From assembly GCF_021026375.1 (NCBI RefSeq), contig NZ_JAJNDB010000007.1, positions 62,001-126,000 on the forward strand: DNA of 64,000 nucleotides. Reading direction: 5' to 3'. Both the position numbers and the translations under genes were made by a program. The notes beneath the pieces are model-generated. The model did not search any database, was not told the DNA's origin, and saw only the letters and a list, made by a program, of their open reading frames with translations. The first letter of the stretch is position 1. Each line of letters opens with the position of its first letter. The stretch is from Actinomycetospora endophytica (lineage in GTDB: Bacteria; Actinomycetota; Actinomycetes; Mycobacteriales; Pseudonocardiaceae). Of this stretch, positions 16,943-24,078 are shown in pieces.

Positions 16943-18280
16943 CTACTCGCCGCGGAAGCGGTTGATGCCCGCGAGGTGCCGCTCGCGCAGCTCGGGGTTG
17001 GTGACGCCCAGCCCCTCCTCCGGCGCGAGGCAGAGCACGCCGACCTTGCCCTGGTGGCTGTTGTGGTGGACGTCGTTGGCCGCCTCGCCCGTCTCCTCGA
17101 GCGCGTAGGTCTTCGACACTGTGGGGTGGATCTTCCCCTGGGCCACCAGGCGGTTGGCCAGGTAGGCCTCCTTGTAGTTCGCGAAGTGCGACCCGATGAT
17201 CCGCTTGAGGTTCATCCACAGGTAGCGGTTGTCGTACTGGTGCATGAAGCCCGACGTCGAGGCGCAGGTGACGATCGTGCCGCCGCGCTTCGCGACGTAG
17301 ACCGACGCGCCGAACGTCTCGCGGCCCGGGTGCTCGAACACGATGTCCGGGTCGTCCCCGCCGGTGAGCTCACGGATCTTCGAGCCGAACCGCTTCCACT
17401 CCCGCGGGTCCTGGGTCTCGGGGTCGGACCAGAACTTGTAGCCCTCGGCGGAGCGGTCGATGATCAGCTCGGCGCCCATCTTGCGGCACAGCTCGGCCTT
17501 CTCCGGCGAGGACACGACGCAGACCGGGGTGGCGCCGCCGTTGAGCGCGAACTGGGTGGCGTAGGAGCCCAGGCCGCCGGAGGCGCCCCAGATGAGCACG
17601 ACGTCGCCCTGAGTCATGTTCGCGCCGTTGTGGCTGACCAGCTGGCGGTACGCGGTGGAGTTGACCAGCCCCGGGGAGGCGGCCTCCTCCCAGGTGAGGT
17701 GGTCCGGCTTGGGCATGAGCTGGTTGGTCTTGACCAATGCCATGTCGGCCAGGCCGCCGAAGTTGGTCTCGAAGCCCCAGATGCGCTGCTCCGGGTCCAT
17801 CATCGTGTCGTCGTGGCCGTCGGGGCTCTCCAGCTCCACCGACAGGCAGTGCGCGACGACCTTGTCGCCCGGCTTCCACATCTGGACGCCCGGGCCGACC
17901 TTGAGCACGACGCCGGAGAGGTCCGAGCCCACCACGTGGTACGGCAGGTCGTGCCGCTTGGCGAGCTCGGAGATGCGTCCGTAGCGCTTGAGGAAGCCGA
18001 ACGTCGAGACGGGCTCGAAGATCGAGGTCCAGACGGTGTTGTAGTTGATGGCGCTGGCCATCACGGCCACGATGGCCTCGCCGGCGGCAGGCTCCGGGGT
18101 CGGCACCTCGTCGAGGTGCAGCGACTTGCGGGGGTCCTTCTCCTTCGAGGACATCCCGGCGAACATCTCGGCCTCGTCGGCGTGGACCGTGATGCCCCGG
18201 TAGGACTCGGGGACGTTCAGGGAGCCGATGCCTCCCAGATCGTCGGCGAGGATGGCGTCGCGGATCTCGTGCACGGTCAA
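16943..18280 (-). CDS. ccr: Crotonyl-CoA carboxylase/reductase
   Basis: Ccr reduces crotonyl-CoA with NADPH while fixing CO2, giving (2S)-ethylmalonyl-CoA, the key step of the ethylmalonyl-CoA pathway. The 445-residue medium-chain dehydrogenase has a Rossmann core (VVLIWGASGGLGSYATQFAL) and the four CO2-pocket residues known from the Kitasatospora setae enzyme at identical numbers: Asn81, Phe170, Glu171 and His365. The N-terminus MTVHEIRDAI matches streptomycete Ccr, so I keep the TTG start at 18280 although GGAGG (18284-18288) is only three bases away; the GTG at 18274 has better spacing. Its partners epimerase and meaB follow upstream. Confidence 0.96.
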   Translation of the reverse strand: MTVHEIRDAILADDLGGIGSLNVPESYRGITVHADEAEMFAGMSSKEKDPRKSLHLDEVPTPEPAAGEAIVAVMASAINYNTVWTSIFEPVSTFGFLKRYGRISELAKRHDLPYHVVGSDLSGVVLKVGPGVQMWKPGDKVVAHCLSVELESPDGHDDTMMDPEQRIWGFETNFGGLADMALVKTNQLMPKPDHLTWEEAASPGLVNSTAYRQLVSHNGANMTQGDVVLIWGASGGLGSYATQFALNGGATPVCVVSSPEKAELCRKMGAELIIDRSAEGYKFWSDPETQDPREWKRFGSKIRELTGGDDPDIVFEHPGRETFGASVYVAKRGGTIVTCASTSGFMHQYDNRYLWMNLKRIIGSHFANYKEAYLANRLVAQGKIHPTVSKTYALEETGEAANDVHHNSHQGKVGVLCLAPEEGLGVTNPELRERHLAGINRFRGE

Positions 18281-18355
18281 AAGCCTCCGGGGTGTCGGGT
18301 CGGCCCTCAGGCTACCGACGAGTAGGTAGTGCGGAGAAGGTGGCTGTGACGGGGG

Positions 18356-18808
18356 TCAGTGAGCGGTCGCGGCCGGCTGGACCAGCTCGACCAGAACGCC
18401 GCCGGCGTCCTTCGGGTGCACGAAGTTCACCCGGGAGTCGGCCGTCCCGCGGCGGGCCTCCTGGTATAGGAGACGGACGCCCTTCTCCCGCAGCGCGCTG
18501 GCCGCGGCCTCGACGTCGGTGACCCGGTAGGCCACCTGCTGGAGGCCGGGGCCGTTGCGGTCGATGAACTTCGCGATGGTCGAGGACTCGTTCAGCGGGG
18601 CGAGCAGCTGCACCGCCGCCCCGGACGCGTCGTCCGGCGCATGGAGCATCGCCTCGCGGACCCCCTGGTCCTCGTTCGTCTCCGTGTGCGTGGCCTCGAG
18701 GCCGAGCGTCTGTGCGTACCACTCGATGGCCGCATCGAGGTCGGGAACGGCGATCCCGACGTGGTCAACGGCCACGATGCCGACGCTCGCGTCCACCAGT
18801 GCAGTCAT
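18356..18808 (-). CDS. Methylmalonyl-CoA/ethylmalonyl-CoA epimerase
   Basis: This 150-residue vicinal-oxygen-chelate protein epimerises the alpha carbon of methylmalonyl-CoA, and in this pathway ethylmalonyl-CoA, linking Ccr to the mutase. It contains VDHVGIAVPDLDAAIEWYAQTLGL with the first metal His, GLQQVAYRVTDVEAA with the middle ligand region, and the terminal Glu in GGVLVELVQP. The ATG at 18808 has no ribosome binding site, but TACATT ends seven bases before it, which suggests a leaderless transcript. It lies 75 bases upstream of ccr on the same strand and is divergent from meaB. M. tuberculosis Rv1322A is the syntenic counterpart. Confidence 0.94.
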   Translation of the reverse strand: MTALVDASVGIVAVDHVGIAVPDLDAAIEWYAQTLGLEATHTETNEDQGVREAMLHAPDDASGAAVQLLAPLNESSTIAKFIDRNGPGLQQVAYRVTDVEAAASALREKGVRLLYQEARRGTADSRVNFVHPKDAGGVLVELVQPAATAH

Positions 18809-18931
18809 GCTTGGGAATGTAAGCGACTGAATCGAGAAGTACAGCAGGTGACGGCCGCCACCCCGACCTCTCATCGGGTGACCCCCTCCGACCGGGCCGG
18901 TGGAGGGGGCGGGGATGCCAGGATCGGCGGA

Positions 18932-19903
18932 ATGGCGGCAGCTGGCTCGGACCTCGACGACCTCGTCACGCGCGCCCGGGACGGGTCCGCCCGCGCCGTC
19001 GCGCAGCTGATCTCCCTGGTCGAGGACGGGAGCCCGCGCGTGCGCGACCTCGCGGCCGCGCTCGCCCCCCACACCGGCCACGCGGTCGTCGTCGGGCTCA
19101 CCGGCTCGCCGGGGGTCGGGAAGTCGACGACGACGTCGGCGCTGGTCTCGGCGCTCCGCGCGGACGACCGGCGGGTGGGCGTGCTCGCCGTCGACCCCAG
19201 TTCGCCCTTCTCCGGCGGCGCGCTGCTCGGTGACCGCGTCCGGATGAGCGAGCACGCCACCGACCCCGGCGTGTTCATCCGGTCCATGGCCACCCGCGGG
19301 CACCTCGGCGGGCTCGCGGCGGCCGCGCCGCAGGCGTTGCGGGTGCTCGACGCGGCCGGGTGCGACGTCGTGCTGGTGGAGACCGTGGGGGTCGGGCAGT
19401 CCGAGGTCGAGGTCGTGGCGCTGGCGGACACCACCGTCGTGCTCCTCGCGCCGGGCATGGGCGACGGCATCCAGGCGGCCAAGGCGGGCGTGCTGGAGAT
19501 CGCCGACGTCTTCTGCGTCAACAAGGCCGACCGCGAGGGGGCCGACGCCACGGTGCGCGAGCTCCAGAACGCGATGTCCATGGCCCGTCGCGAGAGCGGT
19601 CCGGGGTGGCGCACCCCGGTGGTGCGGACGGTCGCGTCGGCGGGGCAGGGCGTCGACGAGCTGATGGCCGCCGTCGACGCACACCGCGCCTGGATGGTGG
19701 AGCACGGGCGCGGCGACGAGGGCAGGCGTCGTCGGGCGCGCGCCGAGATCGAGGCGATCGCGCTGGCCGACCTGCGGGCGCAGCTGCGGGCGGTGTCGGG
19801 GTCCGCGGCGCTGGACGCGCTCGCCGGGGAGGTCGCCGGGGGCGAGCTGGACCCGTTCGCGGCGGCGGACCGGCTGCGGGAGGCGGCGGTGGACGACGGT
19901 TGA
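18932..19903 (+). CDS. meaB: MeaB-type GTPase chaperone of B12 mutases
   Basis: MeaB (G3E GTPase) gates delivery of adenosylcobalamin to the acyl-CoA mutase and protects the enzyme from inactivation. The 323-residue protein has Walker A GSPGVGKS (residues ~58-65), AVDPSSPFSGGALLGDRVRM with the base-switch and Mg-binding residues, DVVLVETVGVGQSE (switch III-like/Walker B), and the NKAD guanine specificity motif. GGCGGA directly precedes the ATG. It is divergent from the epimerase gene, so the two can share a 123-base regulatory interval. Given a MeaA-type mutase in the window, ethylmalonyl-CoA mutase is a likely client. Confidence 0.95.
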   Translation: MAAAGSDLDDLVTRARDGSARAVAQLISLVEDGSPRVRDLAAALAPHTGHAVVVGLTGSPGVGKSTTTSALVSALRADDRRVGVLAVDPSSPFSGGALLGDRVRMSEHATDPGVFIRSMATRGHLGGLAAAAPQALRVLDAAGCDVVLVETVGVGQSEVEVVALADTTVVLLAPGMGDGIQAAKAGVLEIADVFCVNKADREGADATVRELQNAMSMARRESGPGWRTPVVRTVASAGQGVDELMAAVDAHRAWMVEHGRGDEGRRRRARAEIEAIALADLRAQLRAVSGSAALDALAGEVAGGELDPFAAADRLREAAVDDG

Positions 19904-19976
19904 CTCACCGTGTGTCGTTGACGCGGATGACGACTGGTGAGTGGTTAAAGTCGACCCCAGGTGAGGGGAGTCGACG

Positions 19977-20126
19977 ATGCTGTGCTGGTGGGTGGTCGGG
20001 GCGCTGGCGCTCCTGCAGACGGTGGGGCTCGCGGGCCGGGTCCGGGGGCGGCGCTGTCGGCGCGGCGCGCACCGTGGGCGCGACGGCGGGGCGATGCGGG
20101 ACTGGCCGGGGGACAAGCCGCTGTGA
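19977..20126 (+). CDS. Small single-pass membrane protein (49 aa)
   Basis: A short frame starts at ATG 19977, six bases after a strong GGTGAGGGGAG site, and encodes one hydrophobic helix (MLCWWVVGALALLQTVGLAG) followed by a strongly basic tail (RVRGRRCRRGAHRGRD) ending in GDKPL. A TTGACG word near 19918 may be its -35. The membrane helix, basic tail and good ribosome binding site argue for a real gene. It is convergent with the M56 peptidase gene, 24 bases apart. No family is recognised. Words around 19908-19925 (ACTCACCGTGTGTCGTTGAC) resemble the blaI promoter region at 21506-21526. Confidence 0.5.
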   Translation: MLCWWVVGALALLQTVGLAGRVRGRRCRRGAHRGRDGGAMRDWPGDKPL

Positions 20127-20150
20127 ACGGTCGCGGTCGCCCGGACCCGG

Positions 20151-21077
20151 TCAGAGCGGGCGCAGCCCCTGGAGGGCGTCGGTGAGCCAGGGGATGACGA
20201 TGGTGATGGTGGGGACGACGACGAGGGCCACCGCGGCGAGGTAGATCCCGACCGACAGCGCGCGCCCGCCCTGCACGTGGGCGCGGATGCGGTCGCGACG
20301 CAGCAGGACGTCGTCGTGCTCGGTGCCTTCGCCCCCCCGGGAGGCGAAGGCGTCGAGCGCGCCGGCCATGGCGTCGTCGCCGTGGCGGCGCCGCCCGGCG
20401 TCGTCGGCGAGCATCTCGAGCAGCAGTGCCACCGCGTCGCGGGCCTCGCGGCTGCGGGCAACCACCGGGAATGCCTTGTGCAGCGCGGTGAAGCCCTCGC
20501 GCACCAGGTCGTGGCGAGCGTCGAGGTGGGCCTGCTCGTGGGCGATGACGGCGCTGAGCTCGTCCGGGCCGAGCGTGTCCAGGGTCGCGCCGGTGACGAC
20601 GACGCGGCCCTCCCGCCCGACCCGGCCCGGCACGCAGTAGGCGAAGGGCACGGCGCCGTCCAGCACGCGCAGCACGGTCCCGGCCCGCAGCGAGCCGACC
20701 GCGTCGTTCTGCTCCGCGCGCGCGAGCAGGTCGACCATGTCGCGGTGGCGGGCGCGGCGCATCCGGGTCCGGACGGCGAGCAGGACGAGCACCCCGAACA
20801 GGCGCACCACGATGAGCCCCGCGAGCACCGCGGCGACCCCGACGGCGATGAGCAGCGGGAACCCGGTGCGCTCCCGGGGGTGGGTGAGGACGCGCAGCAG
20901 GGCCTCGGGAGCGGCGAGGGCGCTGCCGACAGCGGCGAGCACGGCGGCCGCCGCGACGGCCTGCCAGAGCACGATCGCCGCGCGCGGGACGGCACGCGGC
21001 CACCGGGCGCGCGCGAGCAGGGCAGGCACGGGCCCGGCGAGTACGAGGGCCAGCCCCGTCAACCACACCGACGCCAT
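20151..21077 (-). CDS. M56 family membrane metallopeptidase (BlaR1-like)
   Basis: The 308-residue integral membrane protein has three N-terminal helices, a cytosolic-side zinc protease domain with HEQAH (H180, E181, H184) inside DELSAVIAHEQAHLDARHD, and a final C-terminal helix. M56 proteases such as BlaR1/MecR1 cleave BlaI-type repressors after a signal. Here there is no C-terminal penicillin-binding sensor domain, so the trigger is unknown. The gene lies 32 bases downstream of the BlaI-type repressor gene on the same strand, the usual pair. The ATG start at 21077 is followed directly by the first helix. Confidence 0.92.
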   Translation of the reverse strand: MASVWLTGLALVLAGPVPALLARARWPRAVPRAAIVLWQAVAAAAVLAAVGSALAAPEALLRVLTHPRERTGFPLLIAVGVAAVLAGLIVVRLFGVLVLLAVRTRMRRARHRDMVDLLARAEQNDAVGSLRAGTVLRVLDGAVPFAYCVPGRVGREGRVVVTGATLDTLGPDELSAVIAHEQAHLDARHDLVREGFTALHKAFPVVARSREARDAVALLLEMLADDAGRRRHGDDAMAGALDAFASRGGEGTEHDDVLLRRDRIRAHVQGGRALSVGIYLAAVALVVVPTITIVIPWLTDALQGLRPL

Positions 21078-21109
21078 GACAGGTCAGTGTGGCCCGCTGG
21101 TGGCCCTTC

Positions 21110-21484
21110 TCACGACTCGGGTGATCGCGGCATTCCCTGCGGCGGGGTGTCCAGGGCCCGGCGCAGGGCGTCGGCCTCCTCGGGCCCGACGCGGTCGACG
21201 AACGCCACGAGGGCGGCGGTGCGGTCCTCGCCGACGTCCCCGAGCGCGTCGATCATGACTTCGGCGGCCATCTGCTCGCGGCTGGAGGCGGCGGCGTAGC
21301 GGTACGCCTTCCCGTCGCGCTCCTGCCGGACCAGGCCCTTCTTCGCCAGGCGGCCCAGCACCGTCATCACGGTGGTGTAGGCGAGCTCGCGTTCCAGTCG
21401 ATCGTGGACGTCCCGCACGGTGAGCGGCCCGTCCGCCGACCACAGCTGTGCCATGACCGCGCGTTCGAGCTCTCCCAGGGCCAC
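21110..21484 (-). CDS. BlaI/MecI/CopY family repressor
   Basis: The 124-residue repressor has the winged-helix N-terminus GELERAVMAQLWSADGPLTVRDVHDRL and the recognition-helix region AYTTVMTVLGRLAKKGLVRQERDGKAYRY, typical for BlaI, followed by a helical dimer domain. I place the start at GTG 21484, where LGELERAVM begins as in the family; AGTGTA on the plus strand (TACACT on the coding strand, 21492-21497) ends seven bases upstream and TGTCAA (TTGACA) is at 21513-21518, which suits a leaderless transcript. A longer GTG start at 21508 would overlap that promoter. It is divergent from cydA and paired with the M56 protease. Confidence 0.9.
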   Translation of the reverse strand: MALGELERAVMAQLWSADGPLTVRDVHDRLERELAYTTVMTVLGRLAKKGLVRQERDGKAYRYAAASSREQMAAEVMIDALGDVGEDRTAALVAFVDRVGPEEADALRRALDTPPQGMPRSPES

Positions 21485-21529
21485 GCACGTGAGTGTACCC
21501 AGCGACACGGTGTGTCAACGACTCACGTC

Positions 21530-21567
21530 GTACTACCCTTCGTCGTAGGTACTACGAAACGTCGTAG
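21530..21567. promoter_or_regulatory. Tandem 19-bp dyads upstream of cydA
   Basis: Two adjacent 19-bp units, GTACTACCCTTCGTCGTAG (21530-21548) and GTACTACGAAACGTCGTAG (21549-21567), share GTACTAC-N5-GTCGTAG. Each is an imperfect inverted repeat (TACTAC against TACGAC). They sit between the divergent BlaI-type repressor gene and cydA, 30 bases before the cydA start. They are candidate operators for the neighbouring repressor; a 19-bp period would place two dimers nearly on one helix face. Confidence 0.65.
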
Positions 21568-21596
21568 GAACCTCCCAGCGCGAAGGGAGTCGCGTC

Positions 21597-23078
21597 GTGA
21601 CCGCACTGGAGCTCTCACGACTGCAGTTCGCCGTCGTCACCGTCTACCACTATCTGTTCGTCCCCCTGTCGATCTCGCTCTCGGCGCTGACGGCGGGCCT
21701 GCAGACGGCGTACTGGCGGACCCGGGACCCGCGCTTCGGGCGGGCCACGATGCTCGTCGGGAAGCTGCTCATGGCGACGTTCGCCGTCGGGGTGGTGACG
21801 GGGCTCGTCCAGGAGTTCCAGTTCGGACTCTCGTGGTCGGCGTTCGCGCAGTACTACGGCGACGTGTTCGGGCCGACGCTCGCGATCGAGGGGATGCTCG
21901 CGTTCTTCCTCGAGGCGACCTTCCTCGGCCTGTGGTGGTTCGGGCGGGACCGGCTGCGGCCGGCGCTGCACCTGGCGACGATCTGGGTGGTCGCGGTCGG
22001 GACGCTGCTCTCGGCGTACGTGATCCTCGCGGCCAACGCGTTCATGCAGCACCCGGTCGGCGTGGCCCTGGACCCGACGACGGGTCGGGCGCGGCTGGGC
22101 AGCTTCGGCGCGCTGATGAGCAACGAGGTCGTGCTCGCGGCGTTCCCGCACACCATCGCCGGGGCGTTCATGGCCGGCGGGGCGCTGCTGCTGGCGCTCG
22201 GGGTGTGGCGGCGGTGGCCCCGCCGGGTTGTCAGCGATGCGGCATCGCTGACGCTCAACGTCAGTGACGCCGCATCGCTGACATCGGACGAGGCACCCAC
22301 CTGGCGGCTCCTCGCCCGCGTCGGCGCCTGGACGACGCTGGCCGGGGGCGTCGCCGTCGCCCTCACCGGCGACCTCCTCGGCAAGGTGATGACCGAGGTC
22401 CAGCCGATGAAGATGGCCGCGGCCGAGGCGCTGTACGAGACGACCGCCCACGCGCCGTTCTCGCTGTTCGCCGTCCAGTTGCCCGGCCAGGCGCAGCCCT
22501 GGTCGATCGACGTCCCCTGGCTGCTGAGCTTCCTGGCCACCGGCGACCCCACGGCCACCGTGCAGGGCATCGACGACCTGCAGGCGCAGTACGCGACGCA
22601 GTTCGGCGCCGGCAACTACACGCCCTGGATCCCGGTCGCCTACTGGACGTTCCGTCTGATGATCGGGTTCGGGGTGCTCGCGACCGCGGTCGCGGCCTGG
22701 GTCCTCTGGCGCACGCGGCGGGGCCGGGACCTCGAGCCGGCCGGGCGGGGCTGGTTCCCGTTCGCCGACCGGTGGCTGATGCGCCTCCTGCCGGTGATCC
22801 CGGCGCTGCCGGCGGCCGCCGCGACGTTCGGCTGGCTGTTCACCGAGACCGCCCGCCAGCCGTGGCTCGTCTTCGGGCTCTTCCGCACCACCGACGGCGT
22901 CTCGCCGACGCTGACCCCGATCGAGCTCTGGGCCTCGCTCGCCGGGTTCGCGCTGGTCTACGGGGTGCTCGCGGTCGTCTGGGTGCGCCTCGTGCTGCAC
23001 GTCTCCCGCGGCGAACTCGCCGACCTGCACCCGGAACCGTCGGACGAGCCCGACCCGGTGCTCGAGCCGAGCTACTGA
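21597..23078 (+). CDS. cydA: Cytochrome bd quinol oxidase subunit I
   Basis: CydA binds hemes b558, b595 and d and oxidises quinol at the membrane for low-oxygen respiration. The 493-residue protein has the N-terminal His ligand region RLQFAVVTVYHYLFVPLS (as LSRLQFAVVTVYHYLF), the second His in FPHTIAGAFMAGG, and the Q-loop GRQPW equivalent TARQPWLVFGLFRTTDGVSP. The short form of the Q loop is present. GAAGGGAG lies seven bases before the GTG. Residues ~211-229 (VSDAASLTLN-VSDAASLT) come from a 53-bp palindromic repeat inserted in frame in a cytoplasmic loop between helices 5 and 6. cydB follows after 13 bases. Confidence 0.96.
   Translation: MTALELSRLQFAVVTVYHYLFVPLSISLSALTAGLQTAYWRTRDPRFGRATMLVGKLLMATFAVGVVTGLVQEFQFGLSWSAFAQYYGDVFGPTLAIEGMLAFFLEATFLGLWWFGRDRLRPALHLATIWVVAVGTLLSAYVILAANAFMQHPVGVALDPTTGRARLGSFGALMSNEVVLAAFPHTIAGAFMAGGALLLALGVWRRWPRRVVSDAASLTLNVSDAASLTSDEAPTWRLLARVGAWTTLAGGVAVALTGDLLGKVMTEVQPMKMAAAEALYETTAHAPFSLFAVQLPGQAQPWSIDVPWLLSFLATGDPTATVQGIDDLQAQYATQFGAGNYTPWIPVAYWTFRLMIGFGVLATAVAAWVLWRTRRGRDLEPAGRGWFPFADRWLMRLLPVIPALPAAAATFGWLFTETARQPWLVFGLFRTTDGVSPTLTPIELWASLAGFALVYGVLAVVWVRLVLHVSRGELADLHPEPSDEPDPVLEPSY
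22230..22282. repeat. 53-bp dyad repeat inside cydA
   Basis: Two 23-bp palindromes built on GTCAGCGATGC/GCATCGCTGAC flank a seven-base GCTCAAC centre, and the whole 53 bp is again a near palindrome. A copy with four differences lies at 54147-54199. Translated in cydA it gives VSDAASLT twice. Confidence 0.85.
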
Positions 23079-23091
23079 CAGGAGGCCGGTC

Positions 23092-24078
23092 ATGGATCTC
23101 GCGATGCTCTGGTTCGCCCTCGTGGTGCTGTGCTGGGTGCTGTTCGCCGTGCTCGAGGGGTTCGACTTCGGCGTCGGGATGCTCGCCGGGATCGTCGGGC
23201 GCGACGAGCACGAGCGCGGCGCCGCGGTCCGCACCGTCGGACCCGTCTGGGACGGCAACGAGGTGTGGCTCGTCGCCGCGATCGGCGTGACGTTCGCGGC
23301 CTTCCCCGACTGGTACGCGGCCCTGCTCTCCGGGCTCTACCTGCCGTTGGTGATCGTGCTGCTCGCTCTCGCCGCGCGCGGGGTCGCGCTGGAGTTCCGC
23401 GGGAAGGTCGACACCGCCCGCTGGCGGCACCGCTGCGACGTCGCGCTCGGCGTCTCGTCGCTGGTGTGCGCGGCCGGGTTCGGCGCGGCCCTCGGGGTGG
23501 CGACGACGGGTCTCGCGCTCGGCCCGGGCGGGGCCGTCGCCGGCGCCGGCCCGGCCCGCTCGCTGGCTCCGCTGGCCTCGTGGCCCGCGCTGACCGGCGC
23601 CGTGCTCGGGGTGCTCGCCACGCTGCTGCAGGGCGCGGCCTTCCTCGGGCTGCGCACGACGGGTCCGGTGCGTGTCCGGGCCCGCCGGGTCGCGGTCACG
23701 ACGGCGGGGGTGGCGGCCGTCGTCGTCGGGATCCTGGCCGGGGTGGCGGCGCCGGTGGCGGGGATCGTCGCGGTGCTCGCCCTGGTGGCCGGGATCGCCG
23801 GGGTGCGCCGCTGGGAGGCGACGGCGTTCGCGGCGGCCTCGCTGGCGGTGCTCGGCGGGGTGGTCGCCGCGTTCGTCGCCCACGCCCCGGTGGTGCTGCC
23901 CTCGACGCTGGACCCGGCCTTGTCGCTGACCATCGCGGGCGCGGCGGCCTCGCCCGAGGCGCTGCAGGTCATCACGATCGGCGCGGTGATCATCCTGCCC
24001 GGGGTGCTCGCCTATCAGGCCTTCTCGTACTGGGTGTTCCGGCGCCGGGTGGCGAGCGGGCGCGAGGTGTCGGCGTGA
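23092..24078 (+). CDS. cydB: Cytochrome bd quinol oxidase subunit II
   Basis: CydB is the second integral subunit of the bd oxidase and pairs with CydA in the membrane. The 328-residue protein shows the family signatures LEGFDFGVGML near residue 20, GPVWDGNEVWLV (residues ~54-65) and FPDWYAALLSGLYLPLVIVLLAL, and about eight to nine hydrophobic helices. The ATG is preceded by AGGAGG at the correct distance. Its TGA overlaps the GTG of cydDC (GTGA at 24075-24078), so translation of the assembly factor is coupled. Confidence 0.96.
   Translation: MDLAMLWFALVVLCWVLFAVLEGFDFGVGMLAGIVGRDEHERGAAVRTVGPVWDGNEVWLVAAIGVTFAAFPDWYAALLSGLYLPLVIVLLALAARGVALEFRGKVDTARWRHRCDVALGVSSLVCAAGFGAALGVATTGLALGPGGAVAGAGPARSLAPLASWPALTGAVLGVLATLLQGAAFLGLRTTGPVRVRARRVAVTTAGVAAVVVGILAGVAAPVAGIVAVLALVAGIAGVRRWEATAFAAASLAVLGGVVAAFVAHAPVVLPSTLDPALSLTIAGAAASPEALQVITIGAVIILPGVLAYQAFSYWVFRRRVASGREVSA

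Noticed and set aside
22230..22282. CRISPR repeat.
   Set aside because: Only two copies 32 kb apart, no spacers, no cas genes.
23130..24074. Upstream continuation of the cydDC frame through cydB.
   Set aside because: The sequence there is Arg/Ala/Gly low complexity in another frame of cydB; the GTGA overlap at 24075 gives a proper start.
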